From the NCBI GenBank assembly GCA_022360535.1, contig JAKSCP010000342.1, positions 1 through 8,296 on the forward strand: a DNA stretch of 8,296 nt, in the 5' to 3' direction. Positions 1-6,413 of this stretch are shown here, piece by piece. The stretch is from Pseudomonadales bacterium (GTDB taxonomy: Bacteria; Pseudomonadota; Gammaproteobacteria; Pseudomonadales; Pseudohongiellaceae). Numbering within the stretch: the stretch's first letter is position 1; the number at the start of each line of letters is the position of its first letter. A program made the position numbers and the translations under genes. The notes beneath the pieces were generated by a model, which was not told the origin of the DNA, did not search any database, and saw only the letters and a program-made list of their open reading frames with translations.

Positions 1-1280
1 ATACCGGTCAAAGGGTTAGCAGTCAATAGTATGGCATCAGCCTCGTAACCAGGAGCCAGTTTGCCGAGATTGTTTTCGCGACCCAGATAGCGCGCAACAT
101 TTACGGTGCTGGTGGCCAGCGCCTCAGCGGGCGTCAGCCCGACGTTGACCAAATGGCCAAGTTCGTCATGCAAGGAAAATCCGGGCACCAGATAGGGATT
201 TGGCGAATCAGTTCCAGCCAATAACGGCACTCCTTCCAGATGGAGCGCTCTGGTCACTGCGGTACTGGTTCTGAACCCTTCCCTGAGCAATTCAAATTCC
301 TCCTCACCGAAGCCTGCAACAAGTTGCCGTCGAAAGACATCCCAGTGCTCAGGCAACCAGGCATCTTTGACATGTTCAGGCAGGTACTCCAGATTTGAAT
401 TGGCAACACGTCGCTGTTGAACTTCCGGAATGAGCCAGGTCATGTCTTTCACGCTCAAAGTTGGCGTATGCCAGATTCCGCTGTTACGCGTCAGAGTGGC
501 GACGGCATTCAGCCTTGCCGAATCGACTGGTACAGCCATGGCCAGTTTTCGCCAATGCCATCCCGGCAGAAACGGAGAATCCAGAGGCTGGATCGCATCA
601 TCATAACCATCCAGGTGTTCTATAGAATGCATCGCCTGTTGCTCAAGTATCGATTCCAGTCCAACCCGGTATGGCACATGGCCCGCAACTTTCATGTTGA
701 GCTCAGCGGCGGTGGAGACAATCGCTGAAAACACTTCTGGAACAAGCCCGTGATAGATCTTGATAAAATCATATCCTGCAGCGTGTTGCTGTCGAACAAG
801 CTGCTGTGCCTCTAACGCTGTCCTGGGAACTCGGTAAGCTGGATCGACTGGAGGATCGCCATCGATAATCGGCCCGGCACTTACAATCTCCGGACCAGGA
901 ATCTGACCCTGATTTATTCCGGCTCGCCATTCCAGAATCTTTGCATTGCCCTCCATCTGCCGGACCAGAGTGACACCATTGGCAAGAAACAACCAAAATA
1001 TCTCCTTATTATCGAAGTACTCCAGATGGACATGCATATCAGCAAGCCCAGGCAGCAGAAAACCGCCCTCCCCGTCGATGACCTTCCAATCAGGCAACGC
1101 AAGAAACTCCGACATAGGACCGACGCTCTTGATCTCATCTGCTTCCGTCAGCAAGAAGTGATCAGGCAAGACCGCGTCGTTCTCGACATCGACAAGATTG
1201 ATGTTGGTGATTGCCAGCGACTGAGCGAACGAGGACGTACAGCTAACGCAGCAGAGACATACCAGGATCAAATATCGCAT
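1..1280 (-). CDS. Exported metal-dependent amidohydrolase (imidazolonepropionase-like), C-terminus cut by the window edge
   Basis: Reading leftward from the ATG at 1280-1278, the frame stays open for about 426 codons to the left edge, so the stop lies outside. The N-terminus is a Sec-type signal peptide (residues 1-20, likely cleaved after SSFA). The amidohydrolase metal ligands are all visible: the HVH pair at 83 and 85 in DMHVH, the bridging lysine 174 in FIKIY, histidines 201 (AGHVP) and 222 (IEHLDGY), and aspartate 358 (AGTDS). The end shows the usual GLTPAEAL and LAPGYEADAILL segments of the composite sheet domain. The family hydrolyses cyclic amides or Xaa-Pro-type dipeptides; export suggests a periplasmic substrate, which cannot be named. 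A TGAGGA Shine-Dalgarno 7 nt ahead supports the start. Only a short C-terminal piece is missing. It follows the LytTR gene on the same strand and may be cotranscribed with it. Confidence 0.9.
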   Translation of the reverse strand, partial: MRYLILVCLCCVSCTSSFAQSLAITNINLVDVENDAVLPDHFLLTEADEIKSVGPMSEFLALPDWKVIDGEGGFLLPGLADMHVHLEYFDNKEIFWLFLANGVTLVRQMEGNAKILEWRAGINQGQIPGPEIVSAGPIIDGDPPVDPAYRVPRTALEAQQLVRQQHAAGYDFIKIYHGLVPEVFSAIVSTAAELNMKVAGHVPYRVGLESILEQQAMHSIEHLDGYDDAIQPLDSPFLPGWHWRKLAMAVPVDSARLNAVATLTRNSGIWHTPTLSVKDMTWLIPEVQQRRVANSNLEYLPEHVKDAWLPEHWDVFRRQLVAGFGEEEFELLREGFRTSTAVTRALHLEGVPLLAGTDSPNPYLVPGFSLHDELGHLVNVGLTPAEALATSTVNVARYLGRENNLGKLAPGYEADAILLTANPLTG

Positions 1281-1287
1281 TGGTTTA

Positions 1288-1293
1288 TCCTCA
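1288..1293 (-). promoter_or_regulatory. Ribosome binding site of the amidohydrolase gene
   Basis: On the minus strand this reads TGAGGA, 7 nt before the ATG at 1280. It fixes the start of a gene whose other end is outside the window. Confidence 0.6.
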
Positions 1294-1377
1294 GTGTGTA
1301 AACCCAATGACCATAGCCGCGATCCTGCAGACCACTAAGTGAAAAGGGCCAGGACGGTATGCTGAAGTTGTGGGATG

Positions 1378-1399
1378 GACTCAGCTGGAGTTCTGAGTC
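1378..1399. repeat. Perfect 7-bp inverted repeat with 8-nt loop at the end of the LytTR gene
   Basis: GACTCAG at 1378-1384 pairs with CTGAGTC at 1393-1399. The hairpin covers the last codons and stop of the LytTR gene. No T-run follows it in the direction of transcription of that gene, so it does not look like a standard intrinsic terminator. It may stabilise the 3' end, attenuate readthrough into the amidohydrolase gene, or be chance. Confidence 0.45.
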
Positions 1400-2232
1400 A
1401 ACAGGGATTCAAGGGCAGACCGATAGTGCCGGCTTACCCGCAGGGACTTGCCATGCACCAATTCTACTTCGCCATCTCCATGGGTGGTACGTCTGAACTT
1501 TCTGACAATTCGAACGTTGACAATCGAACTGCGGTGGATACGGACAAACCATTGGCCTGGCAGTCTTGTAATCAGATCCGATAGCGGACGTCTCACAATA
1601 TGCACCTGATCTCCATGATGTATACAACTGTAGTTGCCCGCCGCTTCGATGTGACTGATCTCCTGGAAAGGAATTCTTACAATCTCTCCTTTTTCCTGAA
1701 TCGATATCATTGCGTTTGCATCGGCCGACTCAGCCGTGTCGGTGTGCGCTTGCGTGGTATCAGATATCTGCATGTGCTGACGTCGGGCATCGACTGCGCC
1801 AAACAACAAGATGGAGAGCATCAACACCGTAACAATCAGGCTATTTGGCAATAGCTTCGTCAATCCCACATGAAGCCAGAATTCCTGCAGACCATCGGTG
1901 CTGCTGCCCCAGTTATCGAGAGCAATATTGAGCAGGCCATCAAGCGTGACATGAACAACGACCAGCAGCGCACAAACTGCGGCTATTAGAGTTACTCGCT
2001 TCAATTGCCACCAGGTAGACAATATCTGTTGGTAGGTATAGACCAGAAGGGGGCTAAGTAACACCCACAGCAGAATATCCTGAAACGAGATTGCCAATCC
2101 CTGTCTAAAAGTGATTTCGGTTAGGGAATTCGCGTAGTACAGGTAAACATTCGTGGCGTAGACCGGCACCAGGATCAGCCAACAAATGCTCGAATACAAC
2201 AACCAGTTTCTGACTTGAATCTTGTTCATCAT
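1381..2232 (-). CDS. Membrane-anchored LytTR-family transcription regulator
   Basis: The protein has four hydrophobic segments, around WLLYSSICWLILVPVYA, the ISFQDILLWVLLSPLLVY stretch, TLIAAVCALLVVVHV and LIVTVLMLSILLFGAV. A polar linker and a C-terminal LytTR DNA-binding domain of about 100 residues follow, with hallmark segments ISHIEAAGNYSCIHH, WFVRIHRSSIVNV and LRVSRHYR. This layout is known for one-component regulators that sense a membrane or periplasmic signal and bind promoters directly, without a receiver domain. I chose the tandem ATG at 2232/2229 (283 or 282 residues), which places a short basic N-terminus just before the first helix. The frame continues up to an ATG at 2415, but that would leave only 24 bp before the divergent dehydrogenase gene and adds a stretch I do not recognise; an ATG at 2250 is also possible. 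No candidate has a clear Shine-Dalgarno. Likely targets are its own promoter and the divergent operon, by position only. Confidence 0.88.
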   Translation of the reverse strand: MMNKIQVRNWLLYSSICWLILVPVYATNVYLYYANSLTEITFRQGLAISFQDILLWVLLSPLLVYTYQQILSTWWQLKRVTLIAAVCALLVVVHVTLDGLLNIALDNWGSSTDGLQEFWLHVGLTKLLPNSLIVTVLMLSILLFGAVDARRQHMQISDTTQAHTDTAESADANAMISIQEKGEIVRIPFQEISHIEAAGNYSCIHHGDQVHIVRRPLSDLITRLPGQWFVRIHRSSIVNVRIVRKFRRTTHGDGEVELVHGKSLRVSRHYRSALESLLTQNSS

Positions 2233-2439
2233 AGTCTGATTTTGGATCATCCGACCCAAAGAGATTAAAGCGAGACCGGGCGCATAATTCTCCCAAATCC
2301 GCTCAGAGTTCAGGGCTCCCTTACCAATTGATTTACTATCCGCAAGAAGATTACCCTTACTGATCAGGAAAGCCTCGCAGCTTTCAAGCCAATATAAAAC
2401 AGCCCAACATAACAATTAGAACAGATAAAGGGTCACACA
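2233..2439. promoter_or_regulatory. Divergent intergenic region, probable promoters for the LytTR gene and the PQQ dehydrogenase operon
   Basis: This 207-bp gap lies between the chosen LytTR start and the dehydrogenase start and should hold promoters in both directions. On the plus strand TATAAA at 2393-2398 is a possible -10 box, but I see no good -35 at the right distance. I found no convincing pair of LytTR-type direct repeats by eye. The inference rests mainly on the divergent layout. Confidence 0.4.
2427..2432 (+). promoter_or_regulatory. Ribosome binding site of the PQQ dehydrogenase gene
   Basis: AAAGGG lies 7 nt before the ATG at 2440, a usual spacing. It supports that start together with the lipoprotein signal peptide that begins there. 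Confidence 0.5.
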
Positions 2440-4551
2440 ATGAAAACCAGAATACTGATCCTGGCGGTGCTGCCGGCGCTATTCCTTACTGGATGCGGCA
2501 GTGAATCTTCTCAATCTTCTTCAACCAACGTTGAATCGCCCCCGAGTTTCGCCAATCAGGCAGCTGCGGGAGTAGCAGCGTACGCGACCAATTGTGGGGC
2601 ATGCCACGGTGCCGAGCTGCAGGGCACGGCACTTGGCCCGATGCTTAGTGGCAGCGGATTTCTGGGTAGCTACGGTCGCCAATCTCCTTTCGAGTTCTTC
2701 AATTTCCTCAAAGCCAACATGCCACCTGGTGGCAATGCTGGCATCAGTGATGACGACTACTGGGCAATAGTTGCCCATGTCATGCGCGGCAATGGCGTGG
2801 CCGATTTGAACCCTGCGCTGGATGCAACCGCCAGTTACGCCATGGCAACTAATATCCCTGGAGTAAATCCGGCACTCACCCAACAACGCATCGAACCAGA
2901 CAGACCTACCGGCGTGGTTGCAGCTGGTACAGTTGAGAACTATGCGCCGGTCACTGATGCCATGCTCTCTAATCCCTCACCAAACGATTGGCTGATGTTG
3001 CGAGGAAACTATCAGGCCTGGAGTTACTCAGAGCTGGACCAGATCACTTCAGGCAATGTTGACGACCTGCGTCTGGAGTGGATGTGGAGTATGCATGAGG
3101 GAGATTCCGAGCCTTCTCCCCTGGTCTACAACGGCGTTATTTATCTCATTAATACCAGCAACATTATTCAAGCATTGGATGGCAAAACCGGTGAACTGAT
3201 CTGGGAACATCATGCCGGCCCCTTCGATAGCGAAGACATGCGCAACATTGCCATCTACAACGACAAGATTATCCACGCTACCACGGACGCTCGACTATTG
3301 GCATTGGATGCCCGCACCGGTGAGCGAGTCTGGGAAGTGGAGATAGCAGATGGCACCAAAGGCTTTGGTAACTCCAGTGGACCTATTGTGGCGGACGGAA
3401 AAATCCTACAAGGCTTGTTAGGCTGTTCACGCTTTATCGAAGATGACTGTTACATCAGTGCCCACGATGCCAATACCGGTGAAATGATATGGCGCTTCAA
3501 CACGATTGCGGAGTCCACTGATCCTGGTGGAGACACCTGGGGCGGCATTGACGATTTGTTTCGGGCCGGCGGGGAAACCTGGATCACTGGTACCTATGAT
3601 CCGGACTTGAATCTTACTTATTGGGGTACGGCACAGCAAAAACCCTGGATGCCTGCCAGCCGGTCACTGTCTATTTTTGATGCAGGGCTGTTTACCAACT
3701 CCACCGTAGCTATCGATATAGGCAATGGTGAATTGGATTGGTATTTCCAGCATGTACCTGCTGAAGCATTGGATCTGGATGAAGTGTTTGAACGAGTCCT
3801 GATTGATCGCGGCGATGACAAGTTAGTCTTCTCTATTGGTAAGCACGGCATTCTTTGGAAACACGATCGCGTCAGCGGTGAGTTTATTAGTCACAAAGAA
3901 ACTATTTTTCAGAACGCTTTCGCTGACATCGATCCAGACACCGGCGCGGTTACTTACCGACAAGACATACAGAACGCGCAAATCGATCAGTGGATTTCGG
4001 TCTGCCCCTCTACTGCTGGTGGCAAAGACTGGCACTCCATGTCATACCACGAACCCACTGCCTCGTTGATCATACCTCTTAGTCAGTCCTGCCTGGAGAT
4101 AGCAGCAAGAGAAGTGCCCCTGGTCCATGGCGCGGGTGGCACTGCAGCCAATCGCCGCTGGTTTGAGATGCCCGGCTCCGACGGCAACATGGGTAAACTG
4201 GCCGCCTACAATGTGGATACTATGGAAGAAATCTGGTCCTACGAGCAAAGAGCCGCCTTGCTCACTGGCGTACTGTCCACTGCCGGTAATGTCGCCTTTG
4301 TGGGAGACCTTGATCGATTCTTTCGTGCTCATGACGCCAGCACCGGTGAGATCCTGTGGGAAACCCGGTTGGGGACATCAGTCCAGGGTCATCCGGTAAC
4401 CTTCGCTATCGATGGCAAACAGTACATTGCAGTCACGACCGCTATGGGTGCTCGCGGCGTGAGCCCTAGGACGGTGCCGCGCGTAGTGGCACCAGACATT
4501 CGACATCCTGGCAACGGCAATGCACTTTACGTTTTTTCACTATCGGATTAA
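2440..4551 (+). CDS. Lipoprotein quinohemoprotein dehydrogenase: N-terminal cytochrome c fused to a PQQ beta-propeller
   Basis: The 703-residue protein starts with a lipoprotein signal peptide (lipobox LTGC, Cys19; Gly at +2, so outer-membrane sorting is possible). A class I cytochrome c domain follows, with heme motif CGACH at 52-56 and likely axial Met94 (NMPPGG). From about residue 180 it is a quinoprotein dehydrogenase propeller, with tryptophan-docking repeats such as DGKTGELIW (247-255), DARTGERVW (290-298), DANTGEMIW (343-351) and DASTGEILW (632-640). Asp445 (ALDLD) matches the catalytic aspartate region, and Lys468 (GKHG) the PQQ-contacting Lys/Arg. The family oxidises alcohols, polyols or sugars in the periplasm; the fused heme would accept the electrons. 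Odd points: the usual GTGN is GTAQ (Gln399), and the vicinal Cys pair of methanol dehydrogenase is absent, though Cys329 and Cys337 could pair. Heme-first order recalls polyvinyl alcohol dehydrogenase; the substrate is unknown. It is the first gene of the rightward operon. Confidence 0.92.
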   Translation: MKTRILILAVLPALFLTGCGSESSQSSSTNVESPPSFANQAAAGVAAYATNCGACHGAELQGTALGPMLSGSGFLGSYGRQSPFEFFNFLKANMPPGGNAGISDDDYWAIVAHVMRGNGVADLNPALDATASYAMATNIPGVNPALTQQRIEPDRPTGVVAAGTVENYAPVTDAMLSNPSPNDWLMLRGNYQAWSYSELDQITSGNVDDLRLEWMWSMHEGDSEPSPLVYNGVIYLINTSNIIQALDGKTGELIWEHHAGPFDSEDMRNIAIYNDKIIHATTDARLLALDARTGERVWEVEIADGTKGFGNSSGPIVADGKILQGLLGCSRFIEDDCYISAHDANTGEMIWRFNTIAESTDPGGDTWGGIDDLFRAGGETWITGTYDPDLNLTYWGTAQQKPWMPASRSLSIFDAGLFTNSTVAIDIGNGELDWYFQHVPAEALDLDEVFERVLIDRGDDKLVFSIGKHGILWKHDRVSGEFISHKETIFQNAFADIDPDTGAVTYRQDIQNAQIDQWISVCPSTAGGKDWHSMSYHEPTASLIIPLSQSCLEIAAREVPLVHGAGGTAANRRWFEMPGSDGNMGKLAAYNVDTMEEIWSYEQRAALLTGVLSTAGNVAFVGDLDRFFRAHDASTGEILWETRLGTSVQGHPVTFAIDGKQYIAVTTAMGARGVSPRTVPRVVAPDIRHPGNGNALYVFSLSD

Positions 4552-4586
4552 TCTGCTGATCCATTTCTAAAATCCCGAGAAGTGTT

Positions 4587-5141
4587 ATGGGTAGCCGCTA
4601 CGAGTCCCTGCGGGACGATCTCTTTGATTTCATCAAGGAACAAAAAATTTTCTTCGTTGGCACCGCCGCTAACGATGGCACCATTAACGTTTCCCCCAAA
4701 GGTTGGGATTCGCTGCGGGTAATGGATGCGAACCGTATCGTCTGGCGCAATCTTACTGGCAGCGGTAACGAAACTGCCGCGCACCTCTCTCAAAACAGTC
4801 GCATGACCATGATGTTTTGTGCCTTTGCCGGGAAACCGAAAATTCTCAGACTCTATGGCGAAGCCAGGGCCTATCACCCGCGAGATGCTGAGTTTGAAGA
4901 ATTGGACAGTTTGTTCGAGCCACATGTAAGTAGCAGACAGCTTGTGGATTTCAGATTTGACCTGGTGCAGACCTCCTGCGGATTCGGCGTGCCTTTTTTC
5001 CAGTATCAAGAAGAACGAGACAACATGGACAAGTGGCTGGCCACCAAGACCCAGGGCGACATTAAGGACTATTGGGAGCAACGCAATTCTATAAGCCTGG
5101 ATGGCAATCCCACATACATTATGGAAAAAAGCAATGAGTGA
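4587..5141 (+). CDS. Pyridoxamine 5'-phosphate oxidase family protein (flavin split-barrel)
   Basis: This 184-residue protein has the N-terminal PNPOx-like pattern: a helix, then FFVGTAANDGTINVSPKGW (22-40), RIVWRNLTGSGNE (50-62), a helix AAHLSQN, and RMTMMFCAF (72-80) leading into ILRLYGEA. The fold binds FMN or a related flavin (F420 or heme in some relatives). This subgroup is not the true PdxH of vitamin B6 synthesis, and its reaction is not established. No signal peptide, so cytoplasmic. It starts 35 nt after the dehydrogenase stop with only a weak purine-rich site (GAGAAG), and its last 8 nt overlap the start of the VOC gene, which indicates a shared transcript. A long open frame on the opposite strand (4548-5243) is a shadow. 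Confidence 0.85.
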   Translation: MGSRYESLRDDLFDFIKEQKIFFVGTAANDGTINVSPKGWDSLRVMDANRIVWRNLTGSGNETAAHLSQNSRMTMMFCAFAGKPKILRLYGEARAYHPRDAEFEELDSLFEPHVSSRQLVDFRFDLVQTSCGFGVPFFQYQEERDNMDKWLATKTQGDIKDYWEQRNSISLDGNPTYIMEKSNE

Positions 5142-5550
5142 CGACACTGAAGTTAACAGCACTACTGAAGAAGCGCCTGCTCCCACAAACATAGGTCGTA
5201 TTGAATGGCTGGATTTAACGGTTGGCGATGCGGAACGTGTCAAAAATTTTTATGCCAACGTGATTGGCTGGAAGACCGAAGATGTGGACATGGGAAGTTA
5301 CTCTGACTTCAACATGAACCTGCCTGAAACCGGAGACACCGTAGCCGGTGTCTGCCACGCACGGGGTTCAAATGCCAACCTCCCCAGTCAATGGCTGGTT
5401 TATGTGCGCGTAGCCGATGTCAGAGCAAGCAGCGAAGAATGCGAGAAGCGCGGCGGCAAAGTATTAGATGGACCACGCCGCATGGGTGGCAGTAACTTCT
5501 GTGTAATAGAAGATCCCGCCGGAGCCTGTTTGGCGCTCATTTCAGATTAA
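5134..5550 (+). CDS. VOC (glyoxalase/bleomycin-resistance fold) family protein
   Basis: The 138-residue product has a polar 19-residue lead followed by one VOC unit: IEWLDLTVGDAERVKNFY (23-40) with VIGWKTEDV, then a second half with WLVYVRVADV, GGKVLDGPR and the closing DPAGACLAL (127-135). It resembles the single-unit, often fused or dimeric, lactoylglutathione lyase-like proteins. The positions that carry metal ligands in true glyoxalase I appear replaced (Trp25 in the first strand, Ala134 in the last), so a binding role or non-metal chemistry is more likely than glyoxalase activity. The start at 5134 is preferred over an in-frame ATG at 5101: it gives the ATGAGTGA overlap with the upstream gene and has a GGAAAA site just ahead. 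Translation is probably coupled to the PNPOx-like gene. Confidence 0.85.
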   Translation: MSDDTEVNSTTEEAPAPTNIGRIEWLDLTVGDAERVKNFYANVIGWKTEDVDMGSYSDFNMNLPETGDTVAGVCHARGSNANLPSQWLVYVRVADVRASSEECEKRGGKVLDGPRRMGGSNFCVIEDPAGACLALISD

Positions 5551-5551
5551 T

Positions 5552-5923
5552 GTGACTACTTTCAAAGGCAGCTGCCACTGCGGCGGGATACAGTTTGAGA
5601 TTCGTAATCAACAAGAGTTGGCATCTCTGAAGCGTTGCGATTGTTCTCTGTGCCGCAAAAAGGGCGCCATCATGGCAACCGCCAGATTAGAAGACCTGGT
5701 CATCACTCAGGGAGAGGATTTGCTGAGCCTCTACCAGTGGAATACCAAAACCGCCAAACATTACTTCTGCTCTATTTGCGGAATTTATACTCATCATCAA
5801 CGACGAGTCGCTCCAGATGAGTACGGCTTCAATGTTGCGTGCATTGAAGGTGTTAAACTCGATGAGTTGAAAGATGTGCCCATGACCGATGGGCGATCAT
5901 TATCTCTTGCCGATGACCAATAA
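5552..5923 (+). CDS. GFA-family zinc protein (glutathione-dependent formaldehyde-activating enzyme fold)
   Basis: The 123-residue protein carries the full GFA cysteine set: SCHCGG (Cys8, Cys10), RCDCSLC (Cys29, Cys31, Cys34) and FCSICG (Cys73, Cys76), which bind the two zincs of this fold. The founding member, Gfa, was described as speeding formation of S-hydroxymethylglutathione from formaldehyde, although that activity has been disputed; most homologues have no known reaction. The start is a GTG one base after the VOC stop. The only ATG nearby (5550) runs straight into a stop in its own frame. No clear Shine-Dalgarno is visible, so reinitiation after the VOC gene is likely. Cytoplasmic by its lack of a signal peptide. 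In this operon it could deal with aldehyde made by the dehydrogenase, but that is inference. Confidence 0.88.
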   Translation: MTTFKGSCHCGGIQFEIRNQQELASLKRCDCSLCRKKGAIMATARLEDLVITQGEDLLSLYQWNTKTAKHYFCSICGIYTHHQRRVAPDEYGFNVACIEGVKLDELKDVPMTDGRSLSLADDQ

Positions 5924-5924
5924 C

Positions 5925-6401
5925 ATGGGAAAAGTCGAGTCCATTTATATCGCTTCAGGAAAACGCGAGCCAGTACAACAAGTCCAGTCTGCGGTACTGG
6001 AGGCCGGCAAAGGCATTGTCGGCGATCGCTATCACTCACTCGCTTGCGCAACTCTCGCAAAAGACATGGAGGTGCCTGCTAATCATGTGAGTTTCGTTGC
6101 CGCGGAAGAGCTCGATGCGTTTATGTCACGGCACGATCTGAAACTGGACTATGGCGAGTTTCGTCGCTCGGTCATTACCTCCGGTATTGATCTCAATGAG
6201 TTGGAGGGTAAGCGATTCCGGGTAGGTGGTGCCGTGTGCTACGGAGAGGAATTATGCGAACCCTGCTCTTATCTCGCCAGAACAGTGCATAGTGCTGTCT
6301 TGCCGGAACTCGACGCCAGAGCTGGTTTGCGCTGCACTGTAATCGAGTCGGGCACTATCGAACCTGGAGCAACTTTTGAAGTGCTGGCCAAACCAAGCTA
6401 G
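5925..6401 (+). CDS. MOSC-domain protein
   Basis: This 158-residue protein is a stand-alone MOSC domain, the C-terminal domain of molybdenum cofactor sulfurases. Matching segments are VESIYIASGKREP near the start, GKGIVGDRY (28-36), FRRSVITSGIDLNEL (from 79), FRVGG, the cysteine motif LCEPC (Cys111, Cys114) and the closing GTIEPGATFEV. MOSC proteins are thought to move sulfur or bind Moco; small ones such as YiiM and YcbX act in reducing N-hydroxylated compounds. This one lacks the ferredoxin and beta-barrel partners, so its partner is unknown. I take the ATG one base after the GFA stop (TAACATG); an ATG at 5913 overlapping the GFA gene, or one at 5889, would add 4 or 12 residues outside the conserved domain. 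None has a good Shine-Dalgarno. Confidence 0.85.
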   Translation: MGKVESIYIASGKREPVQQVQSAVLEAGKGIVGDRYHSLACATLAKDMEVPANHVSFVAAEELDAFMSRHDLKLDYGEFRRSVITSGIDLNELEGKRFRVGGAVCYGEELCEPCSYLARTVHSAVLPELDARAGLRCTVIESGTIEPGATFEVLAKPS

Positions 6402-6413
6402 AGTGGTCAAACC

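Noticed and set aside
417..1301. Several short open frames on both strands within the amidohydrolase gene
   Set aside because: They are out-of-frame shadows; the long minus-strand frame from 1280 has all catalytic residues.
2393..2398. TATAAA as a firm sigma-70 promoter of the dehydrogenase operon
   Set aside because: No acceptable -35 hexamer was found 16-18 bp upstream, so it is mentioned only as a possibility.
2233..2415. N-terminal extension of the LytTR protein to the ATG at 2415
   Set aside because: It would leave 24 bp for two divergent promoters, has no Shine-Dalgarno, and adds residues unlike the family; kept only as an alternative start.
4552..4586. Possible terminator between the dehydrogenase and PNPOx genes
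   Set aside because: No stable stem followed by a T-run is visible in the 35-nt gap.
5101..5133. Earlier start for the VOC gene at 5101
   Set aside because: The added 11 residues overlap the PNPOx gene deeply; the ATG at 5134 has a better ribosome site and a typical short overlap.
4548..5243. 231-codon open frame on the minus strand
   Set aside because: It lies antisense to the PNPOx-like and VOC genes, both of which have clear family motifs; its translation shows no recognisable domain.
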